A stretch of DNA of 64,000 nucleotides from Haemophilus parainfluenzae (GTDB lineage Bacteria > Pseudomonadota > Gammaproteobacteria > Enterobacterales > Pasteurellaceae). Below the pieces are notes generated by a model. That model saw nothing but the letters and a program-made list of their open reading frames with translations, had not been told where the DNA came from and ran no database searches. A program made the translations under genes and the position numbers. Shown here one piece after another: positions 18,517-25,755 of the stretch (position 1 is its first letter; the number at the start of each line of letters is the position of its first letter). Where the stretch lies: NCBI RefSeq assembly GCF_014931375.1, contig NZ_CP063117.1:1945891-2009890 (forward strand). The letters are read 5' to 3'.

Positions 18517-18536
18517 AACCGCTCCAAAGAGCGGTT
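18517..18536 (-). terminator. Terminator of the csx16-card1-ring nuclease unit
   Basis: AACCGCTC pairs with GAGCGGTT across a four-base loop. On the minus strand it is followed by TTCTTTTTA. It separates the signalling unit from promoter P4. Confidence 0.85.
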
Positions 18537-18541
18537 GGAAT

Positions 18542-19702
18542 TTAAAGTAGATTAAAGTGAATGAGTTCAGATTCAATTTCCGATATATCAATATTATCTA
18601 AGTTTATATTGAGCTCATAATTGCCTGTTTTGCGGTTAGAAGAAGGAATATAATCGCTTCTTGCTCCCTTTCCTAAAGAAAAATTCGCCATCACTTTTTT
18701 ATTAATATCGGTACGAGATTCCGATAAAACATTTTTTAAATCGTTGTTTGCACCTTTTAAGCGATTCTCCATTTCAACATCATTTTTCATTTGGCTATAG
18801 ATGTTTAAATAAGTCGCAATGGTTCGAGCTTCTTCACGATTGCCCGTTCCAACATTCCAGCCTTGTTTTTTCGCAAGAACAAGACTTAATAGTAAGGCGT
18901 AGCCTCTCGGTGCAAGCTTTAACAATTTTGTCCCAAACATCACACCACGCTCTTCCATTGGAGACAAGAATGTTAATGATGGCATATCCAATAATGCTTG
19001 TGCATTTTTTACAGAATCACTATAAGAAATAGTCTGCTGTTTCAAATCTTCAGGTACACCTAAGCCTAATCGCACCCAAGGAATTTCAGCTAGCATTACT
19101 TTTCCATCTTTAGCATCAATTTGCGTACCATCGTTCTTATTGATTAAATGTGGATAAGGCTTTGGATAGTAAAAACTCGCCAGACTTTCATATTGAGAAT
19201 CCACTAGAACATGTGAAAGAGAATCTTGTTCTCGCCCATAAAGTGAGAGTGCATATCCCATAAAAAAGCCCATTGTTTTGCGCCCGCCGGCAATGGAAAC
19301 ATGCAATTGCATCTCTTCATCTTGGCACAAATTACCCACTAATTGCACTATACTATTAGCCGCATGTTCATTTTCTTCCGGTGTGCGAATATCTGGTAGA
19401 TTTTGACCGCGCTCGTTTGTAATAATATTAATACAACTTTCATCAAAATGGATTGAAGAAAAGCTATATTTCTCACCGTAATCTTCAATAAACTCTTGCA
19501 ATGCCCCTTTACGCTCTTTACGTCCACCTTCAATCCCTAACAAGGCTTCTAGCAACTTGTTTTTGCCTTGCTCAGTAGTTATCACTTGAATTTCAGTAGG
19601 AATAAAACCTTTTTCTGTGACTAATGCATACAATGTTTCTGTTACAACGGCAGGAGACATGCCGGTCACAGAAAGTAAAATGCGTTTATTGTAAGTATTC
19701 AT
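18542..19702 (-). CDS. CARF-domain protein, Cas_NE0113 (Csm6-like ring nuclease) family
   Basis: The N-terminal domain (about 1-220) is a CARF-type cyclic oligoadenylate sensor of the NE0113 family. It has SVTGMSPAVVTETLYAL at 11-27 and the ligand-loop motif SIAGGRKTMGFFMGYALS at about 136-153. Members are annotated as CRISPR ring nucleases that can cut cyclic oligoadenylates. The C-terminal part (about 225-386) is helical and looks like a winged-helix fold, not a HEPN RNase. No convincing R-x4-6-H motif lies there. It overlaps card1 by one base (TAATG). It may turn off the signal that activates Card1, or act as a ligand-controlled DNA-binding protein. Confidence 0.8.
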   Translation of the reverse strand: MNTYNKRILLSVTGMSPAVVTETLYALVTEKGFIPTEIQVITTEQGKNKLLEALLGIEGGRKERKGALQEFIEDYGEKYSFSSIHFDESCINIITNERGQNLPDIRTPEENEHAANSIVQLVGNLCQDEEMQLHVSIAGGRKTMGFFMGYALSLYGREQDSLSHVLVDSQYESLASFYYPKPYPHLINKNDGTQIDAKDGKVMLAEIPWVRLGLGVPEDLKQQTISYSDSVKNAQALLDMPSLTFLSPMEERGVMFGTKLLKLAPRGYALLLSLVLAKKQGWNVGTGNREEARTIATYLNIYSQMKNDVEMENRLKGANNDLKNVLSESRTDINKKVMANFSLGKGARSDYIPSSNRKTGNYELNINLDNIDISEIESELIHFNLL

Positions 19703-20844
19703 TATTTTAGGATCCAGTTTTGAATTCTTTCTTTTAAATTTTTAATACGGTAATCATCAATAATTTCAATATTATCTTTTTCTGCTCTACGTTTTGCAGC
19801 TTGTGGTATTGGATAGAAACTCACTAAACAAACTTTTGTTAATGAACCGCCATAATCTTTTAAAGACTTTAATTTATCTAAATAACCCTGTAATTTATCC
19901 TTATTTTCTGGAATATCAAAATTTATCGTTTTACATTCAATAATATGACATTTATTTTTTGCCATAAAGATAACATCTAATTCATTATTTACACCAATTT
20001 TATTTTTCTCATATTTTGAATTAACTACTTCTACATTCCAATCAGCATCAATAACATCTGCAATACTATTAACTTGTTTATAAGTGAAATACTCCAACCA
20101 GTTTCCATTTAAAAAGCTTCTTGTTGATTCATTCTTAAAATCTACGACATCACCATTCAATCTTACTAGCTCTTCATCTGCAAGATCCTCCAAGATTAGT
20201 TTAAGATCATGACTATAACCTGCAAAATTTGCCTCTAATTTGCTATTATCAGCATTAAGTGCTAATGAATTCAATTTTGAAATAATATCTTTATAACTTC
20301 CTTGTCTTATAGCAAAACGCTCAGTAAATAAACCTAGCTTATGGAAATTAAAATTATCTTTATTTTTTAATATACTGACGCCATAACTTGAAAGATAAGT
20401 ATTTATTAGAGTTTTAGTGTTTAACTTTTGTACAGGTATATATTTACCATTTTCTTTAGAGATAAAAATAATTTCTTCTTTATCTGTGTTTATATAAAAA
20501 ATAGGCTTAACACCTGAAAAAACATTTTGGGCAGCTATTGCCATTAATTTTGTTCCACCAGTTACATTCAATGCAATGTTTTCATTTTCATACTTTGATA
20601 ATAAATCAAATAGTTCGGTTTCCATACTTTGGAAATCAAATTCATTTGAAAGCTCTAAAATCTCTACAGAAACGCAATTTTGATTAAATGCTAGTTTAAG
20701 AGAATTTGCTTTTTCTTTAATTTCATTTTTGGTAGAAACAACAAAAATCGCTCTTTGGGGTTTAAATTCACTATCTAAAATAGGTAATAAGTTAGGTGCT
20801 GCTTGAGCTGAAACTAAACACACATGAATATCGTATTTTTGCAT
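19702..20844 (-). CDS. card1: Card1/Can2: cOA-activated CARF nuclease (DUF1887)
   Basis: The 380-residue protein has an N-terminal CARF domain with LNVTGGTKLMAIAAQNV at about 92-108. A C-terminal PD-(D/E)xK nuclease follows, with W249-L-E251, D290 (NNELDVIF) and E303-C-K305 (IIECKTIN). This is the domain order and size of Card1/Can2, known to be switched on by cyclic tetra-adenylate and to cut single-stranded DNA and RNA. It follows csx16 by 12 bp and overlaps the NE0113-family gene. Because the Cas10 here lacks an HD nuclease, Card1 may be the main DNA-attacking enzyme of this system. Confidence 0.88.
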   Translation of the reverse strand: MQKYDIHVCLVSAQAAPNLLPILDSEFKPQRAIFVVSTKNEIKEKANSLKLAFNQNCVSVEILELSNEFDFQSMETELFDLLSKYENENIALNVTGGTKLMAIAAQNVFSGVKPIFYINTDKEEIIFISKENGKYIPVQKLNTKTLINTYLSSYGVSILKNKDNFNFHKLGLFTERFAIRQGSYKDIISKLNSLALNADNSKLEANFAGYSHDLKLILEDLADEELVRLNGDVVDFKNESTRSFLNGNWLEYFTYKQVNSIADVIDADWNVEVVNSKYEKNKIGVNNELDVIFMAKNKCHIIECKTINFDIPENKDKLQGYLDKLKSLKDYGGSLTKVCLVSFYPIPQAAKRRAEKDNIEIIDDYRIKNLKERIQNWILK

Positions 20845-20856
20845 AAAAAAAGACCT

Positions 20857-21147
20857 CTATAATTTTTCGATCCAAAATGGTTGAATTGAGCATTGCTGCT
20901 CAATTAATTGCTCACAAGTAAGCTCTGTCCCACGTTGTTCATACGTGACATTGGCAGATAAAAAATAAAATTTTGCCCCTTTTTGGCAGATTTCTGCTGC
21001 CAAGTGAATAGGGAGTGTACCAATAACTACATCACCAGCTTGCACAAGTGAAGTGTCTAAATGACTTTCAAAACGATCAATCAGGATATTTTGTTTTTTT
21101 ACCCATTCAATCGCACCTTGATGTCTTGAAATAAACCACGTTGTCAT
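20857..21147 (-). CDS. csx16: Csx16 family protein (cyclic oligoadenylate-related)
   Basis: The 96-residue protein matches Csx16: it starts TTWFISRHQGAIEWVKKQ and has IDRFESHLD, then AGDVVIGTLPIHLAAEICQ and YEQRGTELTCEQL. Csx16 accompanies type III systems, and recent work reports ring-nuclease activity. It is the first gene of the signalling unit and has its own copy of the palindrome promoter. RBS AGGGAG precedes the ATG. Together with the NE0113-family gene, it gives two possible off-switches for one cOA effector. Confidence 0.9.
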   Translation of the reverse strand: MTTWFISRHQGAIEWVKKQNILIDRFESHLDTSLVQAGDVVIGTLPIHLAAEICQKGAKFYFLSANVTYEQRGTELTCEQLIEQQCSIQPFWIEKL

Positions 21148-21174
21148 ATCTACTCCCTAAAACGTTAAAATTAG

Positions 21175-21219
21175 ATTGTAACAAGCGGTTTATTTTTTAA
21201 TATAGATTACAAATTTGTA
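21175..21219 (-). promoter_or_regulatory. CRISPR-regulon promoter P5 (for csx16-card1-ring nuclease)
   Basis: Perfect palindrome TACAAATTTGTA (21208-21219), then 27 bp, then the -10 box TACAAT (21180-21175) on the minus strand. The palindrome overlaps the last codons of cas6. Confidence 0.82.
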
Positions 21220-22130
21220 ATTCGATATTTACCTAATCCAAAGGTTGCATTTTTTCCACAATGTAGCCATTGACCTATATAAAGCAATTGAGCTAATTCA
21301 AATGAAAGATGATTAAACTGCCACGTTCCAATTACTCCCCCCAATTTCATTCTCTGGTCTTGTCGTGAAGAATAGCGAGTCCAATCTTGCCATTTCAATG
21401 CTTTACTATCTTGAATCAATAAAATTTGCTTCTTTAAGGATTCAAAGTCTAAATTTGATGGAATAAAGTGAAAATCACTTAGTAGAGAAAAACGTTTTGC
21501 TAAAGAAATAAAAAAGCGTTCAACATTTATCTGATGCTCTCTTAATGGCTTACCATTATCTTGTAAACGTAGTGGCGTAACAATGCGAATTATTGCGGTA
21601 TCAGGCAGTTTAGTGGGTAAAGTTAGCGTTTTACTATGTTCAATAATATTTCCATTCACTAATATCGGTTGATATTGTCCTGTATTTTCATCAAACACAG
21701 TTATATTCAATAGGTTTGCCTTTCCATGCCCAACGTTATATTCAAAGGCACGCTTAAAGGCAAAAGCAATAAGAGGTAGTTGTTCAATTAATTTTCCAAA
21801 TAAAACAAGAGAAAATTGAAACACCTCATTTGGTAAATAAGTCTTCTCACCCCATTCTGGTGGCTCAATAATATAACCGTTAGGCACTTGACTAAATTTT
21901 TGTATCTGATGTTCTGCTGGGGCAGGCGTTTCAAAGATGTTAGTATATGGACAGGTACGATAAAGCGGACAGCTTTTGCAATCCGTTTGTTTTGTCATAC
22001 AAGCAATTTTACGCAACGCACGCCCAAAGGCTCCACGCAAGGTAGAGCCTGCATATTCAGGTAACTGAATCGCATCAGTTACCTGAAAGGTAAATTGGTA
22101 GCGAGCAATAGGAAGTGAATTCAGATTCAT
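21207..22130 (-). CDS. cas6: Cas6 pre-crRNA endoribonuclease
   Basis: Cas6 cuts repeat RNA to make crRNA with an 8-nt tag. This 307-residue RAMP protein has STLRGAFGRALRKIAC near residue 30 and a four-Cys stretch (CMTKQTDCKSCPLYRTCPYT). Near the C-terminus it has the Gly-rich loop LHCGKNATFGLGKYRI, typical of the Cas6 C-terminal RAMP fold. It overlaps csm5 by the four bases ATGA and is the last gene of the csm operon. It presumably serves both arrays, which share one repeat. Confidence 0.92.
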   Translation of the reverse strand: MNLNSLPIARYQFTFQVTDAIQLPEYAGSTLRGAFGRALRKIACMTKQTDCKSCPLYRTCPYTNIFETPAPAEHQIQKFSQVPNGYIIEPPEWGEKTYLPNEVFQFSLVLFGKLIEQLPLIAFAFKRAFEYNVGHGKANLLNITVFDENTGQYQPILVNGNIIEHSKTLTLPTKLPDTAIIRIVTPLRLQDNGKPLREHQINVERFFISLAKRFSLLSDFHFIPSNLDFESLKKQILLIQDSKALKWQDWTRYSSRQDQRMKLGGVIGTWQFNHLSFELAQLLYIGQWLHCGKNATFGLGKYRITNL

Positions 22131-23656
22131 TCCGTCACCAATTTATTGAGCCACTTTTTAACATTTTTTTCTGTATCTTTTTTCTTGAAATCCACTTTTG
22201 ATTTAAGTAATTCAACTGTAATTTGAGATTTTATAAATTGGCGTTCAGAAATATCCCAATTTTCAACCGCTCTTTCAATTAAAGCTTGAGCTTCTTTCAA
22301 TAAAATAGAACCAGTATTATCTGCTTGACGTTCTCGTGTATTTTGTACTTTTTCCACAAAATCTATCACAAGACGTTGATTATCTGATAACGAATTTAGA
22401 AGAGCCTGTTTTTCTTCTGCTGCTTTCTGTTCAGCTAAGCGTTTTGCTTCGACTTCTGCTTGCAAGCGAGCTTGTTCTATTTTTTGAGCCTCACGTTTCG
22501 CTAAAATTTCAGAACGATCAAATTTTGATTTTGGTTGTGCTTCACACCAAGTTTTAAGCATTTCATTATCTGAGCTCGGATTAAACTCTAATAATGCCCA
22601 TCCAAATGGAAGTAAGTCACTTTGTTGAGCTTGATTGGTCCCTGCAAGCCATACTGTGGTGCTGCTATCTTTAAATACTGGAGGTGAACCTTTTGCTCCC
22701 ATAATTTTAATTTGAGCAATATTTTCTCCTTGATAAGTTTTGCTATCAGCACCATTTTTCCCAAGGCGGATTAATACAACATTAGGAAGTGAACACAGTT
22801 TTTCAATAGATTTTAAATATTGCGTAGAAACAAGATTTCTGCTCTGCAATAGCTCCATCTCCTTCCTAAAAACTGGAAGATAAAATGCATTGAGGGATTT
22901 TTGTAAATCACTAATTGAATAAAAAGAATCTTCCATTAAGGTTAAATCACTTTTAAAAGTACGGTATTGCCCAGCAGTAATACATTCTCTGCGAAGAGCC
23001 ATCTCTCGTTTAGAGCCCCCTGTTTTACCGACTCTCTTTTTAAAGTTTAAGGCATAGTAGATTTTACTTTCAGCATGATGAAGTGGTATAAAATCACTAA
23101 ATTTTACATGTCGTAATTTACTTTTTTCAAATTCCCCTATGTATTCTTTAAGCAATTTTCCGTGATCTTTCATTCCCACTTTAGGATTATTTTTATTTTG
23201 ATGAGCTTGATCTAATAATGCTGTGGCTACTGCACCTTTAAACCCACTTCCTGGTATATAAGGTAAATGCTGAACAGGTAAAAATGCGGTTCTTTCAATC
23301 GAAAGATTGTTAATGACTTTATTTCCGTCACTTTCTCGTTGAGCAACTTTTCCTACACTATTTTTGTAATCTTGCGCAAGACCTTCAGAAACGTCTGCAA
23401 AATGATAAGAACAGGCTATTGCTTTATCTTTTTGATTTAGGAAAAAACGCTGAATAGCTAACAAATCCAATCGATTAATTGCATTCACTAATTCCGTTTT
23501 TTCTCTCTCATTTAATACTAGCTGGCTCGGCTCAAAATTAAATAAGGTAGTACCATCAATAACATAATTAGTTGGCTCAAAATCTTCTCCGCAACCAATA
23601 TGGATAGGACTTAATGGCGTTAAATAAACTTTATGAGTTTGCATAAATTGTTTCAT
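22127..23656 (-). CDS. csm5: Csm5, RAMP subunit of the type III-A complex
   Basis: Csm5 caps the 3' end of crRNA in the Csm complex. The first 370 residues are a RAMP protein, with LTPLSPIHIGCGEDFEPTNYVID at the N-terminus and the motif PYIPGSGFKGAVATALLD near 132-149. An extra C-terminal part (about 390-509) is predicted coiled coil and charged (LAKREAQKIEQARLQAEVEA), then helical. Csm5 proteins are usually about 350-400 residues, so this extension is unusual. AAGGA precedes the ATG. It lies between csm4 and cas6. Confidence 0.9.
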   Translation of the reverse strand: MKQFMQTHKVYLTPLSPIHIGCGEDFEPTNYVIDGTTLFNFEPSQLVLNEREKTELVNAINRLDLLAIQRFFLNQKDKAIACSYHFADVSEGLAQDYKNSVGKVAQRESDGNKVINNLSIERTAFLPVQHLPYIPGSGFKGAVATALLDQAHQNKNNPKVGMKDHGKLLKEYIGEFEKSKLRHVKFSDFIPLHHAESKIYYALNFKKRVGKTGGSKREMALRRECITAGQYRTFKSDLTLMEDSFYSISDLQKSLNAFYLPVFRKEMELLQSRNLVSTQYLKSIEKLCSLPNVVLIRLGKNGADSKTYQGENIAQIKIMGAKGSPPVFKDSSTTVWLAGTNQAQQSDLLPFGWALLEFNPSSDNEMLKTWCEAQPKSKFDRSEILAKREAQKIEQARLQAEVEAKRLAEQKAAEEKQALLNSLSDNQRLVIDFVEKVQNTRERQADNTGSILLKEAQALIERAVENWDISERQFIKSQITVELLKSKVDFKKKDTEKNVKKWLNKLVTE

Positions 23657-23665
23657 TTGTGATCC

Positions 23666-24637
23666 TTATTTTCCAAAATCGACAAATAAATTTAAAACAG
23701 GCGCATAACCTTGATGTACTGCATTTGGCTGAGCATAGGAAATATTTCCTAATCCATTCCCTAAAAATAAACGAGGTTCATAGTTTTCAGGGGTAAAAAT
23801 GGCGGCAGATTTTGCAAGAATAATCGGCTTTTTAAATGGGCTAGAACTTAATGCCTGAATATCTCCGTGGCGTCCAAATCTTGTGGAGACTTGATAATAG
23901 CTGCACTCTTTATCCAATCCTAAATTTTGCGGTGCAGAATTTGCCAGTGTTAAATAGCAATTTGCATTCTGTTGGCAAAAATTAACCTCTTGTGGATTAT
24001 TACAACGGAATTTACCTAGCCCGATTGAAGCATCTCGCCCAAAGCCAAAAGTGCCCACATCATCTAAAATTTGCTGTAATTCTTCCAATGAAAAACGTAC
24101 TTCATCAAGTACGATATAAAGATCAAATTCTTGCTTACTACCAAACCAAGCAATCTCCGTTGAATACGGTGCAAATTGCCCTTCTCCAGTAGTATTTGTT
24201 TGACGGTCAATGGTATTGTGAAATTGATCCTGCGTTGTTTTTCCCCATTTCTTTTTTTCTTCTTCCGTCTTATCATTTTTTATCTTCTCTTGTAATTGAA
24301 GATATTCAGATAAGGCATACCCTTGCCAATTTTTTACATCATTTTGTTGAGCATCATCAACCTTTATAAATTGGGCTTTCTTCAATTGTTTTCTGTCATG
24401 TTCTAACTTTTCCCAAAATGTAGAAGGCAAAGTTGGCAAAGGTAAAAAACCTTGTGGAAATGCATCGGACACTACTATAAAGGGACGTTGCTCAGTATAA
24501 CCTTCAAGCAGTTCTATTAAACGAGCCTCTCCAAAACGGTTTCTCACAGCCCAACAGAACTGTCCAAACAAGGTGTCGCCTACTAACGGTGTACCCATTG
24601 CACTTTGGGGCGTTAGCGTAAAACGATATAACTTCAT
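23666..24637 (-). CDS. csm4: Csm4, RAMP subunit binding the crRNA 5' tag
   Basis: Csm4 holds the crRNA 5' tag and contacts Cas10. The 323-residue protein starts MKLYRFTLTPQSAMGTPLVG, followed by DTLFGQFCWAVRNRFGE and, later, the Gly-rich FGFGRDASIGLGKF. I chose the ATG at 24637 after GGGTGGT, which avoids overlap with csm3. A longer frame would start at 24670 with 11 unlike residues. It keeps the standard order csm3-csm4-csm5. Confidence 0.9.
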   Translation of the reverse strand: MKLYRFTLTPQSAMGTPLVGDTLFGQFCWAVRNRFGEARLIELLEGYTEQRPFIVVSDAFPQGFLPLPTLPSTFWEKLEHDRKQLKKAQFIKVDDAQQNDVKNWQGYALSEYLQLQEKIKNDKTEEEKKKWGKTTQDQFHNTIDRQTNTTGEGQFAPYSTEIAWFGSKQEFDLYIVLDEVRFSLEELQQILDDVGTFGFGRDASIGLGKFRCNNPQEVNFCQQNANCYLTLANSAPQNLGLDKECSYYQVSTRFGRHGDIQALSSSPFKKPIILAKSAAIFTPENYEPRLFLGNGLGNISYAQPNAVHQGYAPVLNLFVDFGK

Positions 24638-24647
24638 AGTACCACCC

Positions 24648-25346
24648 TTATTCGAAAGGTTTAATGTCATCTAAATTGCATGCTTTACCATCAACGGTCA
24701 AATCAGTAAATTTCACTTTACCATACCCACGGGAACCTGAACCTCCAAGACTATCAAGCTCTAACAGTTTTAAACCTTTTAGCACTAAATCTAAAAGTTC
24801 AGGTTTATCTCCTTCAAATTGACGTAAAGTAAGTTTGAAATCAAATTCTGCACCTGCTGGTACACGTTCAGTTTGGCGAGGATTTCCGGCTGTCGAAGTA
24901 ATACGATCAATGGTATTTTCACTTTTTGCTTCGGTTAAGAGTTGGTTGTCATCACGAATCGCATTTTCCCAGGCTTCATTTAGTGCGCAATCCCAAAATG
25001 CTAAGCGAGAAACACCAATTTCTGCGACTTCTTGCTCGCTATTTTTAGTATCACCACTTATACCAAATAGGCGTAAAATGTTTTTTACTTCTTCAGGATT
25101 TTTTGAAATATCTTTTAATGATAATGGTGCGCTTTGAACTGCTCCTGAGCGCCATTCTAATAAGGTTCTAATTTTTCCCTTTAAACTTGAACCAGGAATA
25201 TATGGTGATTGAGTCATCGGATGTTTAATCACTGAATTATCAATCCCACCAATATGCATTTCACTATCACCCGCGCCAATATGTAAGCCAGTTTGTAATA
25301 CTAATTTTGCTTTAATTTCTACAATATTCGTTAATTTCATGCTCAT
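24648..25346 (-). CDS. csm3: Csm3, backbone RNase subunit
   Basis: Csm3 forms the backbone of the complex and cuts target RNA every six bases. The 232-residue protein has HIGAGDSEMHIGGIDN. Asp36 in IGGIDN matches the catalytic Asp of Csm3, so RNA cleavage should be intact. Also present are the RAMP motif YIPGSSLKGKIRTLLEW and the C-terminal LDSLGGSGSRGYGKV. Two nearby ATGs (25346 and 25340) are possible; the second is better spaced from AGGA. Confidence 0.95.
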   Translation of the reverse strand: MSMKLTNIVEIKAKLVLQTGLHIGAGDSEMHIGGIDNSVIKHPMTQSPYIPGSSLKGKIRTLLEWRSGAVQSAPLSLKDISKNPEEVKNILRLFGISGDTKNSEQEVAEIGVSRLAFWDCALNEAWENAIRDDNQLLTEAKSENTIDRITSTAGNPRQTERVPAGAEFDFKLTLRQFEGDKPELLDLVLKGLKLLELDSLGGSGSRGYGKVKFTDLTVDGKACNLDDIKPFE

Positions 25347-25356
25347 ATTTCCTATA

Positions 25357-25746
25357 TTAAATTTCTTCTAACTTACAAAATCCCATTACTGCTTCCATAA
25401 ATAATTTAGCATCTCTGAGAGTTTCTACATTATTTGCCTGATCAATACAGCGATTAAAAACCTCTAAAAAATGATTATCTACATGGTTACGACCACGCGC
25501 ATAAGCCACTTTCGCTTTTAACATTTTGATAAAAGGTACTAATTCCTTAAATTTATTCTCTTTATTTTCACGTGCTAATTGCACGCGATCATTCCACATC
25601 GCTAATTCATCATAAAACTTGCGTAATTGTGTCGTTTTATTTACGTTCTTTGATTGCTTAATATGTTGTGCTGCTCGTTGAGCAATATCAGAGAAAATTT
25701 CAGTTGGTTTTTCTCCACCAAATTTAATTTCATTAATATTTAACAT
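25357..25746 (-). CDS. csm2: Csm2, small subunit of the type III-A complex
   Basis: The small helical subunit has 129 residues, with TTQLRKFYDELAMWNDRV (about 47-64) and MLKAKVAYARGRNHVDNHF (about 85-103), both matching the Csm2 pattern. Its size is normal for the family. AAGGAAC precedes the ATG, and the gene begins 9 bp after cas10. It lies second in the csm operon. Confidence 0.93.
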   Translation of the reverse strand: MLNINEIKFGGEKPTEIFSDIAQRAAQHIKQSKNVNKTTQLRKFYDELAMWNDRVQLARENKENKFKELVPFIKMLKAKVAYARGRNHVDNHFLEVFNRCIDQANNVETLRDAKLFMEAVMGFCKLEEI

Positions 25747-25755
25747 AAGTGTTCC

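Noticed and set aside
18542..19702. A HEPN RNase of standard Csm6 type (R-x6-H at RTPEENEH)
   Set aside because: The match lies in the CARF half (about residue 106) and not in the C-terminal half, so it is not a HEPN active site.
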